DNA from: Bryobacterales bacterium
GTDB lineage: Bacteria > Acidobacteriota > Terriglobia > Bryobacterales > Bryobacteraceae
DNA length: 35,319 nt
Direction: 5' to 3'
Assembly (NCBI GenBank): GCA_019261985.1
Contig: JAFAQY010000004.1
Span: 1-35,319, forward strand
Position numbers and translations under genes: made by a program. Shown in pieces: positions 1-8,550 of this stretch (position 1 is the stretch's first letter; every line of letters begins with the position of its first letter). Under the pieces are notes generated by a model. The model was not told where the DNA came from. It did no database searches and worked only from the letters and a program-made list of their open reading frames with translations.

Positions 1-3
1 ACT

Positions 4-68
4 CCCGAAAGTCGGCTCGCGAAGTTTCTGTCTTCGCGGCTCTTCTGTTTTAACGCAGGATTTTCGGG
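4..68 (+). other. Possible structured RNA leader element upstream of cbiM
   Basis: A nested inverted repeat is visible. The outer arms CCCGAAA (4-10) and TTTCGGG (62-68) enclose a perfect 7-bp hairpin, CGCGAAG (18-24) and CTTCGCG (32-38), with a 7-nt loop. It lies about 170 nt before the cobalt/nickel importer genes and could be the tail of an upstream transcription unit or part of the cbiM leader. No T-run follows, so a classic intrinsic terminator is not supported. I looked for cobalamin-riboswitch hallmarks and could not identify them. Confidence 0.25.
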
Positions 69-129
69 GTCACCAAATGGCGAGGCAGTCAGACCTCCGT
101 CAGTGCTCTTCTATTACGTGCATAATTTA

Positions 130-163
130 GGTGGCAAGCCGCCGCAGTAGCATCCTGCCCCAC
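130..163. repeat. Partial copy of the palindromic intergenic repeat
   Basis: The stretch ends in GCATCCTGCCCCAC, the same terminus as the two full 109-bp repeats at 3022-3130 and 14318-14426. It also retains a shortened version of the preceding CCGCCGCAG module. It looks like a truncated or decayed member of the same family, located in the cbiM leader region. Confidence 0.5.
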
Positions 164-241
164 ACGTTTTCCATCGAGATCCGATGCGCCCCGAAATCCG
201 TATCCATAGTAGCCGTGTTCCATAATGACTGAAGGGACTTC

Positions 242-1165
242 ATGCACATCCCCGACGGATTTCTAAGCCCTCCCGTGTGGGCCACGCTCGATGTCTTGAG
301 CGTACCGGCCGCCGCTTGGATCGCGCATCGAGCGCAACGCGGCGCCGAGGACCGGAAAATTCCTCTGATGGGAGTCATGGGCGCGTTTGTGTTCGCGGCT
401 CAGATGATCAATTTCCCCATCCCCCTTGGAACCAGCGGCCACCTGGTGGGCGGCGCGCTGCTGACCATCGTGTTAGGTCCCGCCGCGGCGTCGGTGGCAA
501 TGATGGCAATCCTGGCAATTCAGGCATTGGTGTTTCAAGACGGCGGGATTATGGCGCTGGGCGCGAATGTCACGAACATGGCGCTGGCAGGAGTGCTGGC
601 CGCCTACATCCCGTATTGGGCCTGGGGCGCGCGATGGCGCTCGGCCGCGATTTTCACTAGCGGCTTCCTCAGTGTGCTGGTAAGCGCGTGCCTGGCTCTC
701 TCGGAACTGTCGATTTCGGGCGTCCCGATGCCAAAGCGGCTGTTGCTCCTCTCGTTCGGCCTGTTCCTGATTAGCGGAATTTTGGAAGGCGCGATCACGC
801 TTGCCGCCGTCCGCGCGATCGAGCGTCTGAATCCTCGCTGGGTTTCTACTCCTTTTCAGTCCGGCTCCCGGATGATTGGCGCGGTGGGGACGGCGGCGGT
901 TATTCTGGCAACGGTTGGAATCCTGATCGGATCGGCCGCGCCGGAGGTTATCGAGCATCTCGCGGCAAGTTTCGGAATCGCCGCGCACGCCCCGGCATGG
1001 ATGCATGCTCCGCTGGCGGATTACGAGTGGAAAGGCATTGAATCGGGCTGGCTGCGGCGGGCTTCGGCCGCGCTCACCGGCCTGGCATTGATCTACGGCG
1101 CTTGCGTGATCATGGGCCGCTTCCTCGCGCGGCGCCGATTTCTAATGCGGCAGGGGAGCGCCTGA
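242..1165 (+). CDS. cbiM: ECF cobalt/nickel transporter substrate-binding component, CbiM/NikM with fused PDGLE-like tail
   Basis: This is the membrane substrate-capture (S) component of an energy-coupling-factor importer for Co2+ or Ni2+. The 307-residue protein begins with the diagnostic MHIPDGF, in which the amino group and His2 bind the metal in this family. A second conserved His lies in GTSGHLVGG (His67), and there are about seven hydrophobic segments. After residue 230 comes a segment beginning PEVIEHLAASFG and ending in another membrane helix. It resembles the PDGLE/NikN accessory domain, so CbiM and the small N component seem fused in one chain. The start is fixed by the family N-terminus and by a purine-rich GAAGGGA 4-5 nt upstream. 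It is followed at once by cbiQ and cbiO, forming a complete importer. Whether the metal is cobalt or nickel cannot be decided from sequence alone. Confidence 0.9.
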   Translation: MHIPDGFLSPPVWATLDVLSVPAAAWIAHRAQRGAEDRKIPLMGVMGAFVFAAQMINFPIPLGTSGHLVGGALLTIVLGPAAASVAMMAILAIQALVFQDGGIMALGANVTNMALAGVLAAYIPYWAWGARWRSAAIFTSGFLSVLVSACLALSELSISGVPMPKRLLLLSFGLFLISGILEGAITLAAVRAIERLNPRWVSTPFQSGSRMIGAVGTAAVILATVGILIGSAAPEVIEHLAASFGIAAHAPAWMHAPLADYEWKGIESGWLRRASAALTGLALIYGACVIMGRFLARRRFLMRQGSA

Positions 1166-1166
1166 T

Positions 1167-1877
1167 TTGCACCATGTTGTGGTGGAGCGCTGGAGCCGCG
1201 GCTCCGGCCCCTTACATGCGCTGGACGCACGCGCCAAGCTGGGCGCTCTCCTTGCTTTCCTGGTAGCTGTATCCACAACTCCCGCGCGCTCGCAAATCGC
1301 GTTCGGCGCTTATGCCGCTCTCATGGTCGCGGCAATGGGGGCATCGCGTCTTCCCTTAGGAGGCCTGCTTCGGCGGGCCGCGTTGGTCCTGCCGTTCTCA
1401 ACGACCTTTGCTCTTATTACCTGGTGGTCCGGCGATCCGTTGCGGGCCTTGGCTCTCGCCGAAAAAAGCCTCCTTTCCGGACTTGCCGCGTTGCTGCTTA
1501 TCGCCACTACTCCGCTGACGGCCGTGCTAGCCGGATTCGAGACCACCGGCGCCCCACGCGCGGTGATTCTGGCCATCCAGTTTTTATACCGATATCTTTT
1601 CGTCATTTCGGAGCAAGCGCAGCACATGCGCCTAGCGGCTCGTTCGCGGCACGGCGGGTCGTCCGCCCGCGCGCTATTGTTCAGCGCCTCCGCCGGAGCT
1701 CTCGGCGTGCTCTTCGCCCGATCGTGGGAGCGCGCCGACGGAATTTATCAAGCGATGCTTGCGCGTGGGTTTTCCGGACGTTTCGCAGTATCCGTCCACC
1801 CTCATTTTCATGCCGCCGATCTAATGTTTTTCAGCGCCGTACTCGCCACGTGCACCGGTATCCGGCTGGCGGCGTAA
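1167..1877 (+). CDS. cbiQ: ECF transporter transmembrane coupling component CbiQ (EcfT)
   Basis: The 236-residue EcfT-type membrane protein couples the CbiO ATPase to CbiM. N-terminal HALDARAKLGALL (about 17-29) matches the family's cytoplasmic entry motif. Several hydrophobic helices follow. The two Ala-Arg-Gly-type coupling-helix motifs are visible as AARSRHG (157-163) and LARGFSG (198-204). The start is probably the TTG at 1167, one base after the cbiM stop. A GTG a few codons later is possible, and no ATG is available near the start. The gene ends directly against the GTG of cbiO, which implies translational coupling in a cbiM-cbiQ-cbiO operon. Confidence 0.88.
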   Translation: MHHVVVERWSRGSGPLHALDARAKLGALLAFLVAVSTTPARSQIAFGAYAALMVAAMGASRLPLGGLLRRAALVLPFSTTFALITWWSGDPLRALALAEKSLLSGLAALLLIATTPLTAVLAGFETTGAPRAVILAIQFLYRYLFVISEQAQHMRLAARSRHGGSSARALLFSASAGALGVLFARSWERADGIYQAMLARGFSGRFAVSVHPHFHAADLMFFSAVLATCTGIRLAA

Positions 1878-2579
1878 GTGTCGCACGCGATCGAAGTTCG
1901 GGACCTGCATTACCGGTATCCGGACGGTACCCAAGCCCTTGATGGAATCGACTTCCATCTTGACGCGGGCGAATGCGTGGCGCTGCTGGGCGCTAACGGC
2001 AGCGGCAAGACGACCTTTGTTCTCCATCTCAACGGGCTTCTGGAAGGCGAGGGCTTCATCGAAGTCTGCGGAATACCGGTTCGCAAGGATACGCTCGGGC
2101 AGGTTCGCGCCAAGGTCGGCTTAGTGTTCCAGGACTCCGACGAGCAGCTTTTCATGCCGAGTGTGCTTGAAGATGTCGCGTTCGGCCCTATAAACCTAGG
2201 CCTAACTCCCCAGCAGGCTGCCGAGCGGGCGAAGGTGATGCTTGCGCAGGTCGGCATGACCGGCGCGCTACACAAAGCGCCTTATCATTTAAGCGCCGGC
2301 GAGAAACGTCGCGTGGCGATCGCGGGCGTACTGGCAATGCAGCCGGAAATCCTGGTCTTGGACGAGCCGACAACATATCTCGATCCGCCCGCGCAGCGGG
2401 CGCTTGCGCAGCTACTTTCAAACTTGCCGCAAGCCAAAATTCTGGTAACGCATGACGTGCAATTCGCGCGAACTCTCGCCAGGCGTGCGATTTTTTTCGA
2501 TAAAGGACGAGTGGTTGGAGAAGGCAGCGTGGATGAAATTATCCAGCGGTTTGATTGGCTGCCGCACTTTCCACGATGA
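1878..2579 (+). CDS. cbiO: ECF cobalt/nickel transporter ATPase CbiO
   Basis: This 233-residue ABC ATPase energises the CbiM/CbiQ importer. Visible motifs are Walker A GANGSGKT (38-45), Q-loop Gln85 in [10 protein letters not shown] (the DSDEQLF form is typical of ECF ATPases), signature LSAGEKRR (138-145), Walker B ILVLDEPT with Glu163, and the switch His192 in LVTHD. The start is GTG immediately after the cbiQ TAA, so expression depends on the upstream gene. The last 41 bp overlap the convergent dtd gene on the opposite strand. Length is slightly short of the usual EcfA (about 270 residues), but all catalytic motifs are present. Confidence 0.93.
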   Translation: MSHAIEVRDLHYRYPDGTQALDGIDFHLDAGECVALLGANGSGKTTFVLHLNGLLEGEGFIEVCGIPVRKDTLGQVRAKVGLVFQDSDEQLFMPSVLEDVAFGPINLGLTPQQAAERAKVMLAQVGMTGALHKAPYHLSAGEKRRVAIAGVLAMQPEILVLDEPTTYLDPPAQRALAQLLSNLPQAKILVTHDVQFARTLARRAIFFDKGRVVGEGSVDEIIQRFDWLPHFPR

Positions 2580-3000
2580 ACGTGACCGGCCCGTCATTGA
2601 TAAGCGACACAGCCATGTGCGCCTGAAAAACTCCGGTCTGGACGGGGGCTCCGCTTCGCCGCGCCGCTTCGACAAAATGTTCGTAAAGCGCGCGCGCTTG
2701 CTCCGGTGGCGCCGCCTGCTCGAAGCCGGGACGCCGGCCCTTGCGCGTATCGCCGTAAATAGTAAACTGCGAAACCACCAGCAGGGACCCGCCCGCCTCA
2801 ATTACACTTCGGTTCATCTTCCCGGCTTCATCCCCAAAAATTCGCAGATTGACAATTTTCGCGGCCAGAAATTCGGCGCCGGCGGCGGTATCGGTTTTGG
2901 CGACGCCAAGCAGCACCAGCATCCCCGAACCGATCTGACCCACCACGGCCCCGTCCACTTCGACACGGGCTTGAGTGACCCGTTGCACGATGGCGCGCAT
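2539..3000 (-). CDS. dtd: D-aminoacyl-tRNA deacylase
   Basis: Dtd hydrolyses D-amino acids (and Gly from tRNA-Ala) off mischarged tRNAs in the cytoplasm, acting as a homodimer. The 153-residue product starts MRAIVQRV, the family N-terminus. It contains SQFTIYGD (77-84) and NDGPVT (135-140), the latter carrying the cross-subunit Gly-cisPro motif. Length matches the family (about 145-150). I chose the ATG at 3000; a TTG one codon upstream would add a single residue. No strong Shine-Dalgarno is visible. The 3' end overlaps convergent cbiO by 41 bp. A 109-bp palindromic repeat begins 21 bp upstream of the start, so the promoter may lie within or beyond it. Confidence 0.95.
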   Translation of the reverse strand: MRAIVQRVTQARVEVDGAVVGQIGSGMLVLLGVAKTDTAAGAEFLAAKIVNLRIFGDEAGKMNRSVIEAGGSLLVVSQFTIYGDTRKGRRPGFEQAAPPEQARALYEHFVEAARRSGAPVQTGVFQAHMAVSLINDGPVTFIVESAAANQTAG

Positions 3001-3021
3001 CAAAGCAGTCTAACGCAAGCC

Positions 3022-3130
3022 GTGGGGCAGGTTGCCAACCTGCGCGCGATTGCCAATCGCGCTGTTCGGGGCTAGTGAAACCTCAGCAAGCGGGTTGGCA
3101 AACCCGCCGCAGGATGGCATCCTGCCCCAC
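3022..3130. repeat. 109-bp composite palindromic repeat, copy bracketing the permease operon (downstream side)
   Basis: The element begins GTGGGGCAGG and ends CCTGCCCCAC, a perfect 10-bp terminal inverted repeat. Inside are four consecutive palindromes: 3027-3043 (8-bp arms, 1-nt centre), 3044-3062 (9-bp arms), 3090-3107 (7-bp arms) and 3109-3125 (8-bp arms). Three are centred on TTGCCAA-like or TGGCA cores. An equally long relative sits at 14318-14426. It has no coding appearance and ends 10 bp from the stop of the last permease gene, where it could also act as a transcript-end structure. Confidence 0.85.
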
Positions 3131-3140
3131 TGGCCGAGAT

Positions 3141-5870
3141 CTACTCGTGCCGCAGCGCGGCCATGGGATCGATCCTCGATGCTCTCCACGCAGGCGCGTA
3201 TGCAGCCGCGGCCGCGGCAACTACCAGCGTGAGAACTGCAACCGTCACCGCAAGCGGATCGTTGGGCTTCGTCCCGTAAAGAAAAGACTGGATCGACTTC
3301 GAACTCGCGAGTGCTATCGGAAGCCCGATCGCCAACCCCGCGGTTACGGTCCCGAACACTTCTAAGAGAACCATCTGCACCACGCGCCGCCGCTGCGCGC
3401 CCAAAGCCATCCGGATGCCGATCTCGTTCGTGCGCCGGGTCACGTTGTAGACAATCGTGCCGTACAGCCCGACCGATGCAATCGCTAGTGCGAGGATCGC
3501 AAAGGCGGTGCACAGCCGTGCGAATGTGATCTCCTGAACGTTAGTTCTGTCGATCTGCGCTTTCTGCGTCTGGAGATAAGAAATCGGAACACGCGAATCG
3601 GCCTGCCGGACGATTTCGCGGACGGTATTGGCATACTTGAGCGGATCCCCGGCGGTGCGAAGTACATAATCCATCTGCGTCGTCATCGGGAACGAGCCTT
3701 GATTGAACGGAAGATACACGACCGGCACAAAATCCCGCCTTGCGAGTCCGTATTTGGCATTACCCGATACGCCGATAATCTGCATCTCGCGCGGGTTCTG
3801 TCCTCTTGGCGTGAGGACAATATGCTGACCCAAGGGATTGCGGTTCCCGAAAGCCTGCTTCGCGAACAACTCGTTCACTACGGCCACCTGTGAAGCGCCG
3901 GGTTGATCGTGCTCGTTAATCTCCCGGCCGGTCAGGATGGGTATTTGCATCGTCGTAAAGAAGGAAGGGCCCACCGTCAAAAAATACGTTCCATTAAAGA
4001 CTTGGCTGCCCGCGCCAACCGGCATAGTCGAAGTTCCCCCGGCAACCAGCGGTAGGCCCGACGCGCTCGCGCTCACAATGCCGGGAATGTCGCGGAAGCG
4101 CTTCAGTAAATCGCTATAGAACCGGCCGATCTCAGGGTCTCGATGCCCCGCCTGCCGCGCGTTCAATTCGAACAGCAGCAGATTTTCGCGATTGAAACCC
4201 AGCGCCACCGATTGCAGGTTCGAGAGCGTACGCAGGAACAGTCCGGCTGCAACCAAAATCAGCAATGAGATTGCGATCTGGGAAGCGACCAAAACGCGCC
4301 TGAGGCCAAATAACCCCGACCACCGGCTCTTGTACTCCGTGGTCGAACTCTCTTTGAGCGCCGGCAGGAGATCCACACGGGTTGCTTGAATCGCGGGAGC
4401 CAGCCCGAACAATACGCCTGTCAGAAACGAAAGGCAGGCCGTCACGGCGAGAACGCGCCAGTTCAGGTCCGCGCGCAAGGTGAAGTTTTCGCGGCCATTC
4501 GCAAGCAGCAAAGTAAGGAAACGGATACCCCAAAGCGCCAGCCCAATCCCAAAAGCACCACCTAAACACGCGAGCAGAACGCTTTCTGTCAGAAGCTGCC
4601 GGACAACGCGCCATCGGCCCGCGCCCATACTAAGCCGCATGGCCATTTCGCGCCGTCGCGCCGCGGCTCGCGCCAGCAGAAGATTCGCAACGTTCGCGGA
4701 GGCGATTGCCAGAATCAAGCCCACCAGCGTGATCAGCACATAGAGCGGTTTCGAATATTGGCGGCGCAAAGTATCCAATCCAATGCGGCCATCGTTAACC
4801 ACCAGCACAGGTAAACCGGCTCTTTCAAAATCGTTGGATGCGGTGCCGGCCACCCATTCGTGAAATATCGGGGCAAGCGCAGCCTGGGCTTGCGGAATGC
4901 GCATGCCTGGACGCAGGCGCGCCATCACTTCAATCCAATAGAAGTTCGGGTCAAGATATCTCTCCGGAGTGCCGGTGATTCCAACGGAGGGCTCGATTAA
5001 CAGATTCGCGTGGAGCGGGAAATAGATATCCGGCGGCGCCGCAGGGTCGACCCCGAAGAAATCGGGCGGAGCAACGCCGATTACGGTGAACGGAACGTTG
5101 TCGACCAAAACTGCTTGTCCGAGAGCGCCGGCGGCATTCCCAAATCGCCGTTCCGCAAACCCAAAGTTTAAGACAGCGACGGCCTGAGCTCCGGCATGGT
5201 CGTCCTCCGGCGCAATCAGACGGCCGGCAGCCGGAGGGACACCGAGGCCGGGGAAAAACTCGCCTGAAACGTACTCCCCGTTCACCAGCGCGGCTTGTCC
5301 GCCGATCAGTAGATTCAGGTTGCGCGCGGCGTAATAGCCAAACACGCTGGTGAAAATCGAATCGCTCCGGCGAAAAAGCTCAAACGCGGGAAACGGGAAG
5401 GCTCCGCCGGTGAATCCTGTCTTGGGGTCCGTATAGGTGCTGCCGCTAGTGATCATCCCCGTATGCATCACACCGAGCGTTTTATTCCCTCCCGTGCCAC
5501 GAACCTGCGCATGGACGTTCAGCGTCACAAGAGACTCGGGCTCCCTCACGGGTAGCGAACGCAAAAGAATCGCGTCCATAAAACTGAAAATTGCGGTATT
5601 CGCCCCAATCCCCAAGGCGAGTGATAACACTGCCAACGCCGTGAACGCGCGGTTATTTTTCATGGTCCGCAGCGCGTAGCGCAAATCCTGGCCTAGTTGT
5701 TCAAAGAACCTCCAGCTCCACATGGCCCGGCTCTCCTCCTTCCATCGCGTCATGTTCCCGAACCGCGCGGCCCCCGAAAGCGACATGTGATGCCGCATCT
5801 CTTCATCCAGGTCCCGCTCAAAGTGACGCCGGCGGAAATAGTAAGCGAGTCGCCGCAAGAGTTCACTCAT
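3141..5870 (-). CDS. ADOP-type FtsX/MacB permease (fourth and last of tandem)
   Basis: The 909-residue product is an orphan ABC-type permease of the acidobacterial duplicated type: permease-like with no nucleotide-binding domain. It has an N-terminal cytoplasmic prefix (about 1-60, MSELLRRLAYYFRRRHFERD, WKEESRAMW) and a first membrane helix around residues 75-97. A long MacB-type periplasmic domain follows, then a FtsX core near 380-500, a second periplasmic domain and a second FtsX core to the C-terminus. It ends in the family signature SRIDPMAALRHE. The ATG overlaps the stop of the preceding permease by 8 nt (ATGAGTGA), so it is translationally coupled to the operon. No ATPase partner is encoded nearby. 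Substrate and role are unknown; export or mechanotransmission as in MacB is an inference. Confidence 0.9.
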   Translation of the reverse strand: MSELLRRLAYYFRRRHFERDLDEEMRHHMSLSGAARFGNMTRWKEESRAMWSWRFFEQLGQDLRYALRTMKNNRAFTALAVLSLALGIGANTAIFSFMDAILLRSLPVREPESLVTLNVHAQVRGTGGNKTLGVMHTGMITSGSTYTDPKTGFTGGAFPFPAFELFRRSDSIFTSVFGYYAARNLNLLIGGQAALVNGEYVSGEFFPGLGVPPAAGRLIAPEDDHAGAQAVAVLNFGFAERRFGNAAGALGQAVLVDNVPFTVIGVAPPDFFGVDPAAPPDIYFPLHANLLIEPSVGITGTPERYLDPNFYWIEVMARLRPGMRIPQAQAALAPIFHEWVAGTASNDFERAGLPVLVVNDGRIGLDTLRRQYSKPLYVLITLVGLILAIASANVANLLLARAAARRREMAMRLSMGAGRWRVVRQLLTESVLLACLGGAFGIGLALWGIRFLTLLLANGRENFTLRADLNWRVLAVTACLSFLTGVLFGLAPAIQATRVDLLPALKESSTTEYKSRWSGLFGLRRVLVASQIAISLLILVAAGLFLRTLSNLQSVALGFNRENLLLFELNARQAGHRDPEIGRFYSDLLKRFRDIPGIVSASASGLPLVAGGTSTMPVGAGSQVFNGTYFLTVGPSFFTTMQIPILTGREINEHDQPGASQVAVVNELFAKQAFGNRNPLGQHIVLTPRGQNPREMQIIGVSGNAKYGLARRDFVPVVYLPFNQGSFPMTTQMDYVLRTAGDPLKYANTVREIVRQADSRVPISYLQTQKAQIDRTNVQEITFARLCTAFAILALAIASVGLYGTIVYNVTRRTNEIGIRMALGAQRRRVVQMVLLEVFGTVTAGLAIGLPIALASSKSIQSFLYGTKPNDPLAVTVAVLTLVVAAAAAAYAPAWRASRIDPMAALRHE

Positions 5871-8550
5871 GTCTCAAAGCCGTCATGGGATCGATCCGCG
5901 AGGCCCTGCGCGCCGGAGCGTAACCGGCCAGCAACGCGGCCCCAAGCATAGCGGTAGCTGCTGTGGTTATCGCCAACGGATCGCTCGGTCTCATCGCGTA
6001 CAGAAACGAGCTGACGAATTTCGATGTCGCAAGTGCGACCGGCACTCCGATCGCCAGCCCGAGCAGGACCATCGTCACCACATCCCGCAGAATCATCCCG
6101 ATCACGCCGGTTCGCTGCGCGCCCAGAGCCATACGGATGCCGATCTCGTTCGTCCTCCGCGCGACGTTGTAGCTGAGCGTCCCGTAAAGACCGACGCAGG
6201 CGATCGCCAGAGCCAGAATCGCGAACACGGCCCCTAGTTTCGCAAAGGCAATCTCCTGGGCGATCGTGCGATCGAGCTGCGCCGTTTGGCTTGTGACGTT
6301 GGTCACGGGTACGCGGGCATCAGCGCGGTGGACGATTTCGCGAACAGTGGTCACGTAAGTGAGAGGATCGCCGGAGGTTCGCAATTCGTACACCATTTGG
6401 GCCACGATTTTTTGCGATCCCTGGTTGAACGGAAGGTACACTACAGGCGGTACTTGCCGTTTCAGGCCGCCATAGTGTGCCTCTTTCGCGATCCCGACAA
6501 TCTCGAGATCCCGCGGATCTTCGCTCCCTACAACCAGCCGCCGGCCAATGGGATTCGCATCGCCGAAATTTTTCTTGGCGAACCGCTCGCTGACCACCGC
6601 GGCTCCTGGCGAGCCGGCCTGATCTCGTTCGCCAATTTCGCGGCCCGCGAGTAGCGGAATCTGCATAGCAGTGAAAAAATCGGGCCCGACGTACAAAAGA
6701 CGAGTGGAAGGGTCGGGTGGCGCTCCCGGCACATTGACTGGTCTACTGGTGCCGACGATAAGCAGAGGACGATGCGAAAGAGTCGCGGCCCGGACTCCGG
6801 GAATCGCGCTGAACTGTTTCTGGAGATCCAAGTAAAACCGCGCGATATCCGCGTCTCCATGCCCGGCCTGGCGGGCGTTCACCTCGAACAGCAAGAGGTT
6901 TTCGCGATTGAACCCAAGCTCAACGGATTGTAGATTCGAGAGCGTCCGTATGAAGAGTCCCGCCGCGGCCAGAATGAGAAACGACAGCGCAACCTGAAAC
7001 GCGACCAACGGCGCAGACCATCGGTTTTTGCGGCCTGCCCGACGGGTTTCCTTCAGAGCCGGCACGATATCCGCCCGCGTCGATTGAAGCGCCGGCGCGA
7101 GGCCGAACAGCACGCCTGTGAAAAGCGAAAGCGCTCCGGCCATACGCATGACGCGCCAGTCCAAACTCGCGTGGACGGATGTGTTGTCCACAAGGAGCGC
7201 GAGGAAATGGATGCTCCATTCCGCTACGACCAATCCCAAGATGCCGCCCAGCGAGGCGAGCAGAACGCTTTCCGTCAAAAGCTGCCGCACCACGCGCCAA
7301 CGGCCCGCCCCCATGCTTAGCCGGACTGCCATTTCGCGCCTTCGCGCCGTGGCGCGCGCCAGCAGCAGATTCGCGATGTTCGCGCAGGCGATCGCGAGAA
7401 TAAATCCCACCAGAGCCAGCAAGACGTAGAGCGGCTTCGAGTATTGCCGCCGGAGCGCATCCAGGCCGCCCGCGCCTTCCACGAGCCTCAGTTCCGGTAA
7501 ATCCGCGCGCTGACGGTCGGTGGTGGCCGTACTGGCTACCCATTGATGAAAGGGGCCGGCCAGCGCCGCCTGCGCCTGCGCGAGGCCGACCCCTGCCCGC
7601 AGCCTCGCCATGATCTCGATCCAATACAAGTTTTGATCCAGATACATCGCTTGCGGACCCCCGAACGGATAATCCTCCAGCAGCAGATTCGCGTGCATGG
7701 GCAAATAAACATCGGGAGCCTGGCCGGGCTCTGTGCCGAAAAATTCCGGCGGCGCGACGCCTACCACCGTAAACGGAACATTGTTGACCAGGATCGAGCT
7801 CCCCGCGGCATTCGTTGCCCCTCCGAAACGAGCCTGCGCGAGTGCGAAGCTCACGACGGCCACCGCGGGCGCGCCCGCGCGATCGTCATCCGCAATGAGC
7901 AGCCTTCCCGCCGCCGGCGGCACATCCAGGCCGCGGAAATAATCGCCGGATACATACTCGCCGGCGCCGAGATCGGCTTGTCCTTTGACCGACAGATTCA
8001 GCTTTCCCGCCGTGCGGAAGCCGAATACGTTCGAGAAGACCGGGGAACTGCCGGTTTGCAAAAGTTCGAAGGCCGGGTAGGGAAGAATGGCGGCGGTCGA
8101 TCCTGACCCCGGCTCTTGGTAAATATCGCCCTCTATCCCGTTTACGACGGTTATGGCTTCCGGTCCTGTTCCGAACGGCGGCCCTTTCATGTGCCAATTC
8201 ACCATCGCAAGCGACTCGGGGTCCTTCACCGGCAGCGAACGCAGCAGAATCGCGTCCATGAAACTGAAAATTGCCGTATTCGCCCCGATCCCCAACGCGA
8301 GTGATAACACCGCCAAAGCCGTGAACGCGCGGTTATTCTTAATCGCCCGCAACGCGTAACGCAAGTCCTGGCCTAGTTGTTCAAAGAACGTCCAGCCCCA
8401 CATCGCCCGGCTCTCCTCCTTCCATCGCGTGATGTTGCCGAACTGCGAGGCGCCCGAAAGCGCCGCATGATGCCGCATCTCTTCATCCAGGTCCCGTTCG
8501 AATTGGCGCCGGCGGAAATAGTAAGCCAGTCTGCGAAGGAATTCAGTCAT
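5863..8550 (-). CDS. ADOP-type FtsX/MacB permease (third of tandem)
   Basis: The 895-residue paralogue has the same order of parts: prefix domain (1-60), helix 75-97 with ALAVLSLALGIGANTAIFSF, a MacB-like periplasmic domain, FtsX core, second periplasmic domain and second FtsX core. It ends ASRIDPMTALRHE. Its C-terminal third (VARRTNEIGIRMALGAQRTG) is closest by eye to the next upstream copy (8543-11230), while its first periplasmic domain differs strongly. Its start overlaps the upstream copy's stop by 8 nt (ATGACTGA), and its own stop overlaps the downstream start by 8 nt. No signal peptide cleavage is apparent; it should sit in the cytoplasmic membrane. Function beyond 'permease-like' is not assignable. 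Confidence 0.9.
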   Translation of the reverse strand: MTEFLRRLAYYFRRRQFERDLDEEMRHHAALSGASQFGNITRWKEESRAMWGWTFFEQLGQDLRYALRAIKNNRAFTALAVLSLALGIGANTAIFSFMDAILLRSLPVKDPESLAMVNWHMKGPPFGTGPEAITVVNGIEGDIYQEPGSGSTAAILPYPAFELLQTGSSPVFSNVFGFRTAGKLNLSVKGQADLGAGEYVSGDYFRGLDVPPAAGRLLIADDDRAGAPAVAVVSFALAQARFGGATNAAGSSILVNNVPFTVVGVAPPEFFGTEPGQAPDVYLPMHANLLLEDYPFGGPQAMYLDQNLYWIEIMARLRAGVGLAQAQAALAGPFHQWVASTATTDRQRADLPELRLVEGAGGLDALRRQYSKPLYVLLALVGFILAIACANIANLLLARATARRREMAVRLSMGAGRWRVVRQLLTESVLLASLGGILGLVVAEWSIHFLALLVDNTSVHASLDWRVMRMAGALSLFTGVLFGLAPALQSTRADIVPALKETRRAGRKNRWSAPLVAFQVALSFLILAAAGLFIRTLSNLQSVELGFNRENLLLFEVNARQAGHGDADIARFYLDLQKQFSAIPGVRAATLSHRPLLIVGTSRPVNVPGAPPDPSTRLLYVGPDFFTAMQIPLLAGREIGERDQAGSPGAAVVSERFAKKNFGDANPIGRRLVVGSEDPRDLEIVGIAKEAHYGGLKRQVPPVVYLPFNQGSQKIVAQMVYELRTSGDPLTYVTTVREIVHRADARVPVTNVTSQTAQLDRTIAQEIAFAKLGAVFAILALAIACVGLYGTLSYNVARRTNEIGIRMALGAQRTGVIGMILRDVVTMVLLGLAIGVPVALATSKFVSSFLYAMRPSDPLAITTAATAMLGAALLAGYAPARRASRIDPMTALRHE

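Noticed and set aside
60-241. Cobalamin riboswitch upstream of cbiM
   Set aside because: I could not find the conserved core boxes of the cobalamin riboswitch between 1 and 241, only a simple nested hairpin and a partial repeat.
3022-3130. CRISPR array or small RNA gene at the palindromic repeat
   Set aside because: Units are different palindromes without regular spacers, there are no cas genes, and no promoter or terminator pattern is evident.
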